Assembly: GCF_002217925.1 (NCBI RefSeq)
Contig: NZ_BCMF01000004.1
Span: 124,001 to 188,000, forward strand
DNA length: 64,000 bases
Source of the DNA: Secundilactobacillus mixtipabuli
GTDB taxonomy: Bacteria > Bacillota > Bacilli > Lactobacillales > Lactobacillaceae
Direction: 5' to 3'
Below the pieces are notes generated by a model, which saw nothing but the letters and a program-made list of their open reading frames with translations, was not told where the DNA came from and did no database searches. Positions within the stretch are counted from its first letter, which is position 1. Each line of letters starts with the position of its first letter. Below are positions 52,848 to 61,647 of the stretch, one piece after another. The position numbers and the translations under genes were made by a program.

Positions 52848-54350
52848 ATGATTGGAATGGCTGCCATGGATTATACTTTTTTATTATCGAAGAATGATAA
52901 TATTTGCTTCGATATTTTATCTCGTTTCACCCAACAGACTGATCAGACTTTGAACAAAGAAGAGCTGGCTCAGTCACTTTCATTAACTAATTATCAGCTG
53001 AATAAGTATTTCGAAACAATGAACGCTGATTTAGCCGTTGTTTCGGAAGGTTCGCCCAGTTACTTAGATGAACCCAATAAGGGGATGTGGCAATCCTTTG
53101 GACTAACTTCTTACATTCTGCAGAAAGTCACGTTGCTCTACTTAAATCGAGCACCGCTTTTTACAGCCTTGGAATACGAGTTTTTTTACAATCACTTGTA
53201 TACTAAAAAGGAATATGTTGCCAACAACTACATGAGTAGTTCCGTATTCTACCGCTCATTGGATTCACTTGAAGCTGTTTTGGAAAAACACCATTTTTTC
53301 CAAGCCAGCAGTCTGTATGCCGGTAAAGAATTTACTGTTCGCTTGCACCTATTCCAACTTTATTACACCTTATATAACGGTGTCTCAGAACCCTTTGAAC
53401 CGCTCAATCCGTTGATTGACGACATGGTGTCAGCTATTCAAGCCGAGCTGCCTCATACCTTAAGCCCGACACAGGAAACCAAGTTATCGACCTTCTTACG
53501 AATCTGGTTGTTACGGATGCTTAATGCCAACTCTATTGGCACTGATCAGCAACTTCAGGTAAAAGCTTCCGCATCAAAAGACGCCATGATGAAAAAACTT
53601 CAGGTACTGCTTTCCGACCAATTGGAACTGACTGAAGAAGAATTCAACTACCTTTACAGTTTTCTCATTGCGCAGGGCTACTTGGGATTTGAGAGCATGC
53701 GAGAACTTGCGGCTGATATTCCAGCTGTTGATGAACTAACCAAGCAGTTTATGGCAGAAATGCAAGCTAATAACGTTTTACTGACGACCCATTTAATCGA
53801 CGATAATCGGTTAGAAGACAGTTTACTCAGTATTCATTTTCAATTCACAACGTTCTACATTGAGCCCACCACTTTTATTAATCCAGAACAAGTTCAGTTC
53901 TTTGCAGAACTTTATCCTTCATTTGACGTTGTGGTTTCACATAACATTACCAAATTGCAACGGCGGGAGGACTTACATCTCACGCAAAAAATGGCTGTTA
54001 ACTTATACTTCAGCTACATGTTCGCATTGATCAATGCCATTCCAACCGAATTAATGCGAGACAAGGTTCACATTTGCGTTGACTTTTCTCAAGGGACTCT
54101 TTATACCAATTATGTTATTCAATCACTTAGCGCTTTTAATCACGCCCACATCATTATCGATACGCAGCTAGCAGACGACACCGACATCTACATTTCCGAT
54201 TTTCACTCAAAGAAAGTCACACAGACGCAGGTAGTCTGGCAGGATCCGCCAACCCCCGTTGACTGGTCTAACCTAGCAGATTTAATTTTAGACGTTAAGC
54301 GCAAAAAATTACCAGAATTATTTCCAAGTCAGGATTCAAACAACGAATAG
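52848..54350 (+). CDS. Mga-like transcriptional regulator
   Basis: 500 residues. An Mga-type HTH at about residues 28-65 (NKEELAQSLSLTNYQLNKYF), a long helical middle similar to the Mga/PRD region (LTALEYEFFYNHLYTKKEYV), and a C-terminal alpha/beta part (VHICVDFSQGTLYTNYVIQS) like a PTS EIIB-type domain. Mga proteins activate surface-protein genes in streptococci and relatives. The next gene, 16 bp downstream on the same strand, encodes a secreted MucBP protein, which makes a regulator-target pair likely. Start is uncertain: ATG 52848, 52857 or 52866. Confidence 0.75.
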   Translation: MIGMAAMDYTFLLSKNDNICFDILSRFTQQTDQTLNKEELAQSLSLTNYQLNKYFETMNADLAVVSEGSPSYLDEPNKGMWQSFGLTSYILQKVTLLYLNRAPLFTALEYEFFYNHLYTKKEYVANNYMSSSVFYRSLDSLEAVLEKHHFFQASSLYAGKEFTVRLHLFQLYYTLYNGVSEPFEPLNPLIDDMVSAIQAELPHTLSPTQETKLSTFLRIWLLRMLNANSIGTDQQLQVKASASKDAMMKKLQVLLSDQLELTEEEFNYLYSFLIAQGYLGFESMRELAADIPAVDELTKQFMAEMQANNVLLTTHLIDDNRLEDSLLSIHFQFTTFYIEPTTFINPEQVQFFAELYPSFDVVVSHNITKLQRREDLHLTQKMAVNLYFSYMFALINAIPTELMRDKVHICVDFSQGTLYTNYVIQSLSAFNHAHIIIDTQLADDTDIYISDFHSKKVTQTQVVWQDPPTPVDWSNLADLILDVKRKKLPELFPSQDSNNE

Positions 54351-54366
54351 AAAGGAAGTGGCGTTC

Positions 54367-56052
54367 ATGAGACTTAGCAGATCAGCAAGAAATAAATGGT
54401 TAGCAACGTGCCTATTTTCAGCAACTATTTTAACTGGTTTTCAGCTACAGCAGATGACTGTCCAGGCAACAGAAACGCAGAATGCAGCCTCTGTTGCGTC
54501 TGTAACTCCAGGTTCTTCTAGCGTAGCAACCCTTAAATCATCTACTAGTGTGCCAGCCACTTCCCCTGATCCTCAATCAGCCCCAGCAACCACCACAGCG
54601 GTTAACGATTCAACGCAACCCAGTGCGCCAAGTACTGAAACAACGGCTCCGACTGCTGCACAAGAACAGCTATCGCAGAACAGTGGCGAAAGCACGGACA
54701 ATACTGATCAAGTTGGTCATTTAGTGGTCAACGCTTTTAATCGTGTCACCAACACCCCAATTAACAACGGTGCTTTTTCAAGTGAACTCCAGGGTGCTGC
54801 TGGCTCACCCATTAAGGACAAGTCTGCGTTAGTTAAAAACATTCCCGGTTATTCATTTGCTGGTAACGTCGATTCAGCCATTCCGGATAACTATCCTAAG
54901 GACACTCGGATCGCTAACTTATACTACAAGCCGCTTTCACCAATTGTCGTCCGGTACGTTGATGTGACTGATCCTGCCAAAATACTTTGGACCTACTCGT
55001 TACCAACTAACTATGCAACCAAGGGACAGCTTTACACGACTGATACCAATTTGATCTCCTTTGCTGGCTACACCATCGATCATGTTAGTGGCGATACAAC
55101 TGGGATTATTACGCAGACAGCACAATCAAGTTCTGTACCCAATACTCAGGTTGTAACTTACTATTACAGACCAGAACCTGGACAAACCAGCACGCTGGAT
55201 ACGAGCAACTGGGTTGTGACGTCAAAAACAGCGCCAATTGGCCAGACCGGCAAATACAGTTTCAGTATCTTTGTTCAACGTGATCAGTTACCTGCAATGA
55301 AATTAGGCGGTTACGGCGAACAGTCCTTTGGAACGGGTCAGGGCAAGCCTAACTCCGGTCAATCTAATACAACGGGTACCGGCACTGATATCAACAATAC
55401 CAGCACGGCTCCTTCTACGACAGCCGTTATCGCACCAAGTCCTGTAGCAATGCCAACAGCAACCGTGAACATTGTCACGGAAACTGGCAGCTTACTGAGT
55501 CAGCTGACGATTAGCGGCCCGCTTGGGATCAGCCTTCGTCCCCAAATTCAGCAAACGCTCAATCAGTTGCGACGAAACGGTTTCGCTATTTTAAGCAATG
55601 ACGTGAAGGGTAACAGTCAACTGAATGACAATCATCTGACATTAAACGTTAAGGTTAGTCAACCAGTTCGACAGTCTAACCCCTTTAATCGTCGTACGAT
55701 GCCTGTCGTTGCCCAACTTGGGGCTGCTTCTCTGCCCGTTCGTCAGGCAGCAAACAGCACCACCGATAGCACTGAAAATAGTCGCACCAACCAAGATTCT
55801 GAAAAAGCAGCGCAAACTAATCAGAATAACGGTCAAAACAGCCGGCAAAAAATTGGTCAGTCTTACACCACAGAAGCCACTTCAAAGGACTCGCAACGCA
55901 ATAATCAAAGCCCACGTGAAGCGATCGCCAATATTGGTCAATCATTCCAGCACGGCGCATCAGATACTGGCAGTGGTGGCAATCAATTGACTGGCTTAGC
56001 GGCTTACTTCATCAGTTTATCGGGTAAAATTAATCTCGGAACAAAAGTATAG
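54367..56052 (+). CDS. Secreted MucBP-domain surface protein without a recognisable anchor
   Basis: 561 residues. Signal peptide about residues 1-36 (WLATCLFSATILTGF, cleavage near VQA), a Ser/Thr/Ala/Pro-rich stretch to about residue 110, a domain with HLVVNAFNRVTNTPINNG, then a MucBP domain about residues 190-275 (VVRYVDVTDPAKILWTYSLP, ending VVTYYYRPE). The last 200 residues are Ser/Asn/Gln-rich. No LPxTG motif, GW, LysM or WxL domain is seen; the C-terminus ends SLSGKINLGTKV. It may be released, non-covalently bound, or a shortened adhesin. ATG 54367 follows AAAGGAAG. Confidence 0.8.
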   Translation: MRLSRSARNKWLATCLFSATILTGFQLQQMTVQATETQNAASVASVTPGSSSVATLKSSTSVPATSPDPQSAPATTTAVNDSTQPSAPSTETTAPTAAQEQLSQNSGESTDNTDQVGHLVVNAFNRVTNTPINNGAFSSELQGAAGSPIKDKSALVKNIPGYSFAGNVDSAIPDNYPKDTRIANLYYKPLSPIVVRYVDVTDPAKILWTYSLPTNYATKGQLYTTDTNLISFAGYTIDHVSGDTTGIITQTAQSSSVPNTQVVTYYYRPEPGQTSTLDTSNWVVTSKTAPIGQTGKYSFSIFVQRDQLPAMKLGGYGEQSFGTGQGKPNSGQSNTTGTGTDINNTSTAPSTTAVIAPSPVAMPTATVNIVTETGSLLSQLTISGPLGISLRPQIQQTLNQLRRNGFAILSNDVKGNSQLNDNHLTLNVKVSQPVRQSNPFNRRTMPVVAQLGAASLPVRQAANSTTDSTENSRTNQDSEKAAQTNQNNGQNSRQKIGQSYTTEATSKDSQRNNQSPREAIANIGQSFQHGASDTGSGGNQLTGLAAYFISLSGKINLGTKV

Positions 56053-56127
56053 TTTAAAGCATCCATTTCTGAAATCGATGAGAAATGAATGCTTTTAGTG
56101 TTGCTTGCTTTAACTAACAGTATTATA

Positions 56128-56168
56128 AAAAATGACCAGTTGATTTTTTCAACTGGTCATTTTTTTAC
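56128..56168 (+). terminator. Terminator after the MucBP protein gene
   Basis: 13-bp stem AATGACCAGTTGA / TCAACTGGTCATT, loop TTTTT, then TTTTTTTAC; A-rich on the other side so bidirectional. Confidence 0.92.
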
Positions 56169-56178
56169 TTAGATAAAT

Positions 56179-56670
56179 TTACTGACTCACCGTCACTCTT
56201 TGAACTAGCTCTTCACTCAGATGATCATCAATTGCTTTTTCACGCGCCGCAACCGCATCTTCAAAAGTAACGAAGCTATGATTCAAAACATACTGTCCGC
56301 GAACCATCAAGCGGGCAATCCAACGTTTTGAACGCTTATCAAAGGAAACACCGGCTACGCCTGATTTATTAGTCTTACGCTTCTTCATAATCGAAACGAG
56401 ACTCGTCCCATCAACTTGCTGAAGGTTGCTGACGTTACCGCAATTAGCGATTAACCGGGTGTTAGTTCTCATGGCTTCACGGCCGCGTTCACGGCGCAGG
56501 CAGCCACAGCTTCTTGTACTTCCCTTCCGTAACAGATAACCGTCAGCAACAATTTCACCGCCGCAATCACAACGGCAATTCCATAGTGCATTCCCGTTTT
56601 TTCCTCTTCCTGCAAAACCAAGAACAGTCAAACGGCCAAAACGTTGATTAGTTAAATCGATTCTTTTCAT
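56179..56670 (-). CDS. Zinc-finger plus AP2 DNA-binding protein (phage/mobile-type)
   Basis: 163 residues. N-terminal half: RFGRLTVLGFAG, then four cysteines in NCRCDCGGEIVADGYLL … STRSCGCLRR, a zinc-ribbon-like unit common in phage AP2/HNH proteins. C-terminal half is an AP2 domain (SGVAGVSFDKRSKRWIARL, then HSFVTFEDAVAAREKAIDD). No HNH nuclease motif is visible. Such genes travel in phages and with homing endonucleases, yet no other phage gene is near. Probably DNA-binding; target unknown. GTGAGGGATAAAA is a usable ribosome site. Confidence 0.85.
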   Translation of the reverse strand: MKRIDLTNQRFGRLTVLGFAGRGKNGNALWNCRCDCGGEIVADGYLLRKGSTRSCGCLRRERGREAMRTNTRLIANCGNVSNLQQVDGTSLVSIMKKRKTNKSGVAGVSFDKRSKRWIARLMVRGQYVLNHSFVTFEDAVAAREKAIDDHLSEELVQRVTVSQ

Positions 56671-56683
56671 TTTTATCCCTCAC

Positions 56684-56971
56684 TTATCTTTGGACTGTTG
56701 TTGATTCAGTCAGTTTCTCTTCTGATTTTTCGTTTTGCGTGTGAAGATGGCGGGCGCACAGATGGTCCCACTCAACTAATCCTAATAGACAAATTAATAA
56801 TCCGGTACCGATAAAGACCGCCTCGGTTAGATCTTGACGATCGATTTTTATAACCCCTTGGTTAGTAGCGGCGTACGCTAATTTAGGTAATTGATTAATC
56901 CCATAAACTACTGCAGCCACTAAACTCCCCCAGAAATAGTTGCTTTTGCTTAAAACACGTCGTTTTGCCAT
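56684..56971 (-). CDS. Small membrane protein, 95 residues
   Basis: Two hydrophobic segments (YFWGSLVAAVVYGINQLP about residues 11-28; AVFIGTGLLICLLGLVEW about residues 49-66) with a short loop between and a charged tail. Family not recognised. The ATG at 56971 follows AGGAGGGGG; it ends 13 bp before the AP2-protein start, so the two form an operon in the accessory block. Confidence 0.6.
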   Translation of the reverse strand: MAKRRVLSKSNYFWGSLVAAVVYGINQLPKLAYAATNQGVIKIDRQDLTEAVFIGTGLLICLLGLVEWDHLCARHLHTQNEKSEEKLTESTTVQR

Positions 56972-57179
56972 CCTACTCGGCCCCCTCCTGATTAAGATTG
57001 TTTCTAATATTAATAGTACGCTGAAAGCGCTTGATTTCAATGTTTTTCGGCCGTTTTGGTTTACCAGTTTTTTCCAAAAATTTAAAAAAATTGGAGAAAC
57101 TTCTTTCGTTACTCTTAGCGAGTAACATGACAGCTAATGATCCATGTGACGAGATAAAATTTATTCTGAATTGCACGTA

Positions 57180-57213
57180 AAAAAGGCCTATCCCAATGAT
57201 TCGGAATAGACCT
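57180..57213 (-). terminator. Terminator after the esterase gene
   Basis: Minus strand GGTCTATTCC / GGATAGGCC imperfect stem followed by TTTTTT. Confidence 0.7.
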
Positions 57214-57230
57214 GATTAAGTCTGATATAA

Positions 57231-57989
57231 TTAAACGCCCTCAATCGGCAAATTCTTTTGCAAAAATTCACCAATATCTTTAGTCAATTGACGGCCCTGC
57301 GGACTATAGGTCATCACGTGGGGTGCGTCAGGATAATGACGGAACGTTACTTCGGCAGTTGGTGCTAGATAACTGGCTAACCGTTGACCCATGTCGCGAT
57401 CGATCAATTCATCCGCATCAGCTTGCGCCACGAATACCGGTTTCGTTAAGCCACTGATTCCATCGTGGATCGGCGCGGTATAGTCACCAATTCTCGCCAG
57501 CATTTTGCCAATATGCTGATTCAAGAACTGCATTTTAACCGCCACTTCATCGGCTGGCAGCGCCATTTTCTGATACCAATTCTGACACTCTTCTAAGAAG
57601 CGCTTTGCCACTCGACTGGTATCCACCGGAAAAAGCGGTGTATCAATTGTCCCACCGCACACGACCTCATCAAATTGAGTTAAGGCCTTCAACGCAAACA
57701 AACCACCAAGGGACTCGCCAAAAACAGCTATTTCACCGTGCCCATCGCTGATCAGCTGAGAAACAGCATTGCTGGTATCCTGCCACCAGTCTTCTGGCGA
57801 ACCCGTTTTAAAAATTTGCTGTGGATCTGCCGTGCCATGGCCCGTAAACACAGGCCCTAAAACCGTATAGCCTATTTTCTGAAGGCCGCGTCCCATCACC
57901 CGAACATCATTGGGCGTACCGGAAAACGTATGCAGTAATAATACGGCTGGTTTACCTGCCTCAAAATAAAATGCCTGTGGCAGCGTCAT
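57231..57989 (-). CDS. Alpha/beta hydrolase, carboxylesterase type
   Basis: About 252 residues. Oxyanion block LLLHTFSGTPNDVR, nucleophile in FGESLGGLFALK, acid in QADADELIDRD, histidine in YPDAPHVMTYS. It matches the small carboxylesterase family (Est30 type), which hydrolyses short-chain esters in the cytoplasm. ATG 57989 chosen; ATG 58001 is also possible. Confidence 0.9.
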   Translation of the reverse strand: MTLPQAFYFEAGKPAVLLLHTFSGTPNDVRVMGRGLQKIGYTVLGPVFTGHGTADPQQIFKTGSPEDWWQDTSNAVSQLISDGHGEIAVFGESLGGLFALKALTQFDEVVCGGTIDTPLFPVDTSRVAKRFLEECQNWYQKMALPADEVAVKMQFLNQHIGKMLARIGDYTAPIHDGISGLTKPVFVAQADADELIDRDMGQRLASYLAPTAEVTFRHYPDAPHVMTYSPQGRQLTKDIGEFLQKNLPIEGV

Positions 57990-58043
57990 TGTGACCACCA
58001 TCCTTTTCCATCTTTTGGTGAATATTTTACACTAATCATGAAC

Positions 58044-58079
58044 AAAAAACGCCCTTTCTGCACTAGCAAGGGCGTTTTG
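58044..58079 (-). terminator. Terminator after the D-2-hydroxyacid dehydrogenase gene
   Basis: AAAACGCCCTT / AAGGGCGTTTT 11-bp stem with flanking A/T runs. Confidence 0.88.
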
Positions 58080-58091
58080 TAATCATTTAAA

Positions 58092-59087
58092 TTATTCGGT
58101 GACCTGATGGCGGGATGTGCCACCCTTCACGATGGTCAAGACATCATCCAAAGCAATTTCCACCATGTTGGCTACCGCAGCATCAGTGTAGAAACCAACG
58201 TGCGGACTGACACTAACATTTGGCATCGTCAGCAACTTCGCCAATGGCGGATTATCTAGTTGCTTATTAGACCAGTCTTGACTAAAGATTTGGCTATCGC
58301 CTTCAATCGTGTCAATGCCGGCGCCAGCAATGTCACCATTCTCTAAAGCAGCCACTAAATCATCGGCCACCACAACCGGCCCCCGGGACGCGTTGATAAA
58401 GAACGCAGAGGGTTTCATCATGTCAAAGACGTGTTTATCGATCATGTGATGGGTCTCAGCCGTTAAGGGTGTATGCATGGTCACAATATCAGCCGTTTTA
58501 TAGACGGTTTCGTGGTCGGTATACGTTAAGGTGTCACCTAATTCCGGCCGGTGAATCGGGTCGGCAGCAATCACAGTTGCGCCAAGTGCTTTAAATATCC
58601 GGGCAACAGCACTGCCAATTTTACCCGCGCCAATAATACCAATTGTGAGGTTATGAATTTCGTTAGCTTCCAAGCCATCCCACGTGAAGTCATGGTGAGC
58701 TTCACGTGCTTGGGCGATGCCTAAATGACGAACTAATCTCATCACGTGAGCAAGCACCAATTCACTAACGGACCGAGGTGAATATGCCGGCACATTCGTG
58801 ACAACGAGCTGGTTTTCTGCAGCTAACTTCAAATCAACAATTTCATAGCCAGTGATTCGTAACGTCAGCTGTTTAATTCCAAATTCATGCAGCCGCTGAT
58901 AGATCTTAGGCGAGTCTACCGGGATATGTTGCTGAATAACAATACCGTCATATCCTTTAGCCAACTCAACCGTTTCTTCTGTCAGCGGAACATCATTAGT
59001 GTCCACCTGAACATCTGGATGAGCCTTCATCCAATCTTTAACAGCAACTAATTCATCTTCACGAGCGTGATATAACAAAAATTTCAC
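58092..59087 (-). CDS. D-2-hydroxyacid dehydrogenase (D-lactate/D-hydroxyisocaproate type)
   Basis: 331 residues, NAD-dependent. Family signature LRITGYEIVDLKLAAENQL, nucleotide loop IGIIGAGKIGSAVARIF, catalytic Arg in INASRGPVVVADD, Glu in IDTIEGDSQIF and His in VSPHVGFYTDAAV. It resembles the D-LDH/HicD group. Immediate downstream neighbour of an aminotransferase (32 bp): together they convert amino acids to 2-keto acids and then to D-hydroxyacids with NAD+ regeneration, the classic route to phenyllactate or hydroxyisocaproate. Exact substrate is inference. Confidence 0.9.
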   Translation of the reverse strand: MKFLLYHAREDELVAVKDWMKAHPDVQVDTNDVPLTEETVELAKGYDGIVIQQHIPVDSPKIYQRLHEFGIKQLTLRITGYEIVDLKLAAENQLVVTNVPAYSPRSVSELVLAHVMRLVRHLGIAQAREAHHDFTWDGLEANEIHNLTIGIIGAGKIGSAVARIFKALGATVIAADPIHRPELGDTLTYTDHETVYKTADIVTMHTPLTAETHHMIDKHVFDMMKPSAFFINASRGPVVVADDLVAALENGDIAGAGIDTIEGDSQIFSQDWSNKQLDNPPLAKLLTMPNVSVSPHVGFYTDAAVANMVEIALDDVLTIVKGGTSRHQVTE

Positions 59088-59119
59088 TGTGTTTTCCTCT
59101 TTTCCCCATTTGTTTCTTT

Positions 59120-60289
59120 TTAATGCTGATCCACGTATTTTTGAATCCGTTCAACCGCTTTCTTTAAATCATCTGTGCTGGCAGCGTAACTGATTCGAAC
59201 ATACCCTTCTCCACCAGGGCCAAATGATGCTCCAGGAATGACGGCCACTTTAGCTTCCTTAGCTAAGTCGTAGCAAAAAGCAACACTGTCTTGATTGAGG
59301 TTAGCTGGAATTTTGGCAAAAATGTAGAAGGCCCCTTTAGGGTTGGCACATTCAAAACCGGCTGCTTTCAAGCCTGCCAATAATAAATCACGGCGTTGCT
59401 GGTAAATCTTACGCATCGCAACCCCGTCATCAGGACCGTTTTTGAAGGCTTCTTCAGCTGCTGCTTGTGCGTTAGCCGTAGCTGATGTAATGGCAAACTG
59501 ATGAACTTTACCAATTTCTGAAATAACATCAACGGGCCCGCACACAAGGCCAATTCGCCAGCCAGTCATCGCGTGAGATTTTGACACACCATTTAACAAA
59601 ACGGTCTGTTCTGGCAGCAGTTCACCCATGGAAACATGCCGTTCACCGTAAGTGAGTTCTGAATAAATTTCATCGCTCAAAACAAAAATATCGTACTGCT
59701 TCAAAACGTCGGCCAAGGCCTGTAATTCTGCCCGATTATAAGTCACACCAGTTGGGTTCGAAGGGAAATTAAGGACAACGGCTTTGACCGTATCCTTATT
59801 AGCTTCAATCGTCGCCCGTAATTTTTCTGGTGAAAGAATAAACCCGTTATCTGAGGTATCAAGGAAAATTGGCTTTGCGCCGTTCAGAATGGCAACCGGA
59901 ATGTATTGTGGAAAAATTGGCGTTGGAATAATCACCGTGTCGCCAGGATTAAGCATGGCAGTCAACGATGAAAAGATCCCTTCTGTTGCGCCCGTTGTCA
60001 CTAGGATTTGCGTTTCTGGATCATAGTTCACGTTGTATTTTTCATTTAAAAACTTTGAAGCAGCTTGGCGAAGGCCTTCAGTCCCCCGGGAATTAGTGTA
60101 GTGACTCTCGTTATTTTCAATGCTTCGAATTGCCGCCTGTTTAACGTGGTCAGGCGTATTAAAATCAGGTTCACCAATGGTTAATTTCACCATGTCTGGT
60201 ACTTTAGAAATTTCCTGGTTAAATTTTAAAATAGATGATGGCTGGATCTGTTTTAACTCGTGTTTCATGTTTTCTGACAATCGACTCAT
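59120..60289 (-). CDS. Class I aminotransferase (AraT-like)
   Basis: 389 residues, PLP-dependent. PLP lysine in NGVSKSHAMTGWRIGLV, VLSDEIYSELTYGERH, FPSNPTGVTYN and the final RISYAASTDDLKKAV. Likely transaminates aromatic or branched-chain amino acids, given the D-hydroxyacid dehydrogenase gene behind it. It is a paralogue of the patA-like gene at 30503. ATG 60289 follows AAGGAG; the frame continues upstream through the leader to 60400 but that part contains the terminator. The leader suggests attenuation. Confidence 0.9.
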   Translation of the reverse strand: MSRLSENMKHELKQIQPSSILKFNQEISKVPDMVKLTIGEPDFNTPDHVKQAAIRSIENNESHYTNSRGTEGLRQAASKFLNEKYNVNYDPETQILVTTGATEGIFSSLTAMLNPGDTVIIPTPIFPQYIPVAILNGAKPIFLDTSDNGFILSPEKLRATIEANKDTVKAVVLNFPSNPTGVTYNRAELQALADVLKQYDIFVLSDEIYSELTYGERHVSMGELLPEQTVLLNGVSKSHAMTGWRIGLVCGPVDVISEIGKVHQFAITSATANAQAAAEEAFKNGPDDGVAMRKIYQQRRDLLLAGLKAAGFECANPKGAFYIFAKIPANLNQDSVAFCYDLAKEAKVAVIPGASFGPGGEGYVRISYAASTDDLKKAVERIQKYVDQH

Positions 60290-60311
60290 AATCACACACT
60301 CCTTATAATAT

Positions 60312-60346
60312 AAAAGACCCATACAGCCGTTTGACTGTACAGGTCT
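60312..60346 (-). terminator. Leader terminator upstream of the AraT-like gene
   Basis: Minus strand AAGACCTGTACAG / CTGTATGGGTCTT stem (two G-U pairs), then TTTTATATT, 23 bp before the start codon, so it must be controlled for the genes to be expressed. Confidence 0.75.
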
Positions 60347-60432
60347 TAAAGTCTCACCCCACACAGTCAAGCTTTGATCTGCGTGGTCGTTTGCATTCAA
60401 TCACAAAATGCTCCTGGCTCTTCACAGATCAA
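60323..60432 (-). promoter_or_regulatory. Putative attenuator of the aminotransferase/dehydrogenase operon
   Basis: Minus strand, 5' to 3': TTGATCTGTG (60432-60423) can pair with CACGCAGATCAA (60385-60374); TTGACTGT (60370-60363) pairs perfectly with ACAGTCAA (60338-60331), which lies in the terminator arm and loop, so that pairing is an antiterminator. Short leader frames start behind AGGAG (GTG 60404, 16 codons; ATG 60396, 9 codons with three Thr). The signal sensed is unclear. Confidence 0.5.
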
Positions 60433-60590
60433 TACTGGAAAAACCAAAAGTAATATCGGCTATTCGATTGAGATACTTTAATTAATGACATAATCATTGT
60501 CCTCTCAGAATAAACGCTATTTTTATCATAACATTCTAATGTCATAAATCAAGGTGCGCATTTAGAATAGAGCACCTTAACCGCTGTACA

Positions 60591-60626
60591 AGAAAAGGTC
60601 ACCGCCCACTGGACGGTGACCTCAAA
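60591..60626 (-). terminator. Terminator after the GH25 lysozyme gene
   Basis: AGGTCACCG / CGGTGACCT stem followed by TTTTC on the minus strand. Confidence 0.85.
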
Positions 60627-60636
60627 CACTTATCAT

Positions 60637-61545
60637 TTACTGAACTTGAACATAACTCTGGTTAGCTGTGATGTAACTGCCATCGCTCAATTGAATGCGG
60701 TAGGTACCGCCGTTTGAACGTGCAATTGCCTTTGCAGTCACAATCGTATTGTACTTCAGGCTACCCTTTTTACCGCTTAAATTAGCGGTCTGGTATTTGC
60801 CAATATTACGAGTGATCCGTAACTTTTGGCCGTTTTTAACACTGGTAAAGTAGCTGTCTTTTGGTGTGTTAGTGTACCACTTCGTCACCGTTGAATTATC
60901 CACTGTCCGGCTTAAATCAACTCGGCCGCTGATTCCTGAAACTGAGCCAGAACTCGTATATTGCCAAAGGTCAGTTGGGACGTTAGGCTTTTGTGAGTAG
61001 TTGGCGATCCATGATCCATTAAACTTAGATGAATTAATTTTATACAGGCTGACATAACTTTGGTATGAGTAATAAACCAGAGGCTTTTTAGTCAGGCTCC
61101 GCATTGTGTTATACCAAGCATTAACGTAGGTCTGTTCGTGGCCCTTGGCGCCTGATACCCGGTGTTCGTTATCCAAAGCGTAAAATCTAGCATTCTTATT
61201 GGACAGTGCGTAGAATTGACGGGCATCATTTACCGCATCAGTCGTGCTGTTAAATTCGGTATAGTCGTATTGACCAAATGGTGTGCCATACTTGTGTGCA
61301 CCGTTCGCGTTCACATCACGCTTGGTATCAATACGGTAATCTGAGTCGCCAGGGTTACCGTGCTTAACCCGAATAATCGTCATCCGCAGATCTTTAGATG
61401 CCTTCGACCAGTTAATATTCCCCTGATATTGTGAAACATCAGCAATCTTGGTCTTAGCAGCAAAGGCTGTTGTTCCAATCGTCAATGCACTAACAAGTGC
61501 CAATGAACCGGCAATAATTTGTTTCATCATTTGATTAGTTTTCAT
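60637..61545 (-). CDS. Secreted GH25 lysozyme with C-terminal SH3-like repeat domain
   Basis: 302 residues. Signal peptide residues 1-29 (QIIAGSLALVSALTIGTTAF, cleavage after AFA). GH25 domain: IADVSQYQGNINWSK with the first catalytic acid, FGQYDYTEFNSTTDA, RFYALDNEHR with the second acids, PLVYYSYQSYV, DLWQYTSSGSV. The C-terminal 70 residues (VKNGQKLRITRNIGKYQTAN) look like a cell-wall-binding SH3/DUF5776-type unit. A muramidase acting on its own cell wall. Alone, not with holin or phage genes, so a housekeeping autolysin is more likely than a prophage lysin. Confidence 0.9.
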   Translation of the reverse strand: MKTNQMMKQIIAGSLALVSALTIGTTAFAAKTKIADVSQYQGNINWSKASKDLRMTIIRVKHGNPGDSDYRIDTKRDVNANGAHKYGTPFGQYDYTEFNSTTDAVNDARQFYALSNKNARFYALDNEHRVSGAKGHEQTYVNAWYNTMRSLTKKPLVYYSYQSYVSLYKINSSKFNGSWIANYSQKPNVPTDLWQYTSSGSVSGISGRVDLSRTVDNSTVTKWYTNTPKDSYFTSVKNGQKLRITRNIGKYQTANLSGKKGSLKYNTIVTAKAIARSNGGTYRIQLSDGSYITANQSYVQVQ

Positions 61546-61647
61546 GTAAATCCCCTTAGTCTTGTTTTTTTAATTACATCTAGTGTAACGCATCAATGAA
61601 ACAGAGTGAAAACATGTGAATTACAGTTCTTTTACTGTTGTGTGACA

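Noticed and set aside
54367-56052. LPxTG sorting signal in the MucBP protein
   Set aside because: The C-terminus has no LPxTG-like motif in any frame near its end; the nearest string GNQLTGL lacks the proline and a following basic tail.
56179-56971. Prophage remnant
   Set aside because: Only the AP2-type gene is phage-like; no integrase, structural genes or att repeats were seen.
60290-60400. N-terminal extension of the AraT-like protein to 60400
   Set aside because: The extra 37 codons run through the leader terminator, and the ATG at 60289 has an AAGGAG site and matches the family's start.
60637-61545. Phage endolysin
   Set aside because: It has a signal peptide and no holin or phage neighbours, which fits a chromosomal autolysin better.
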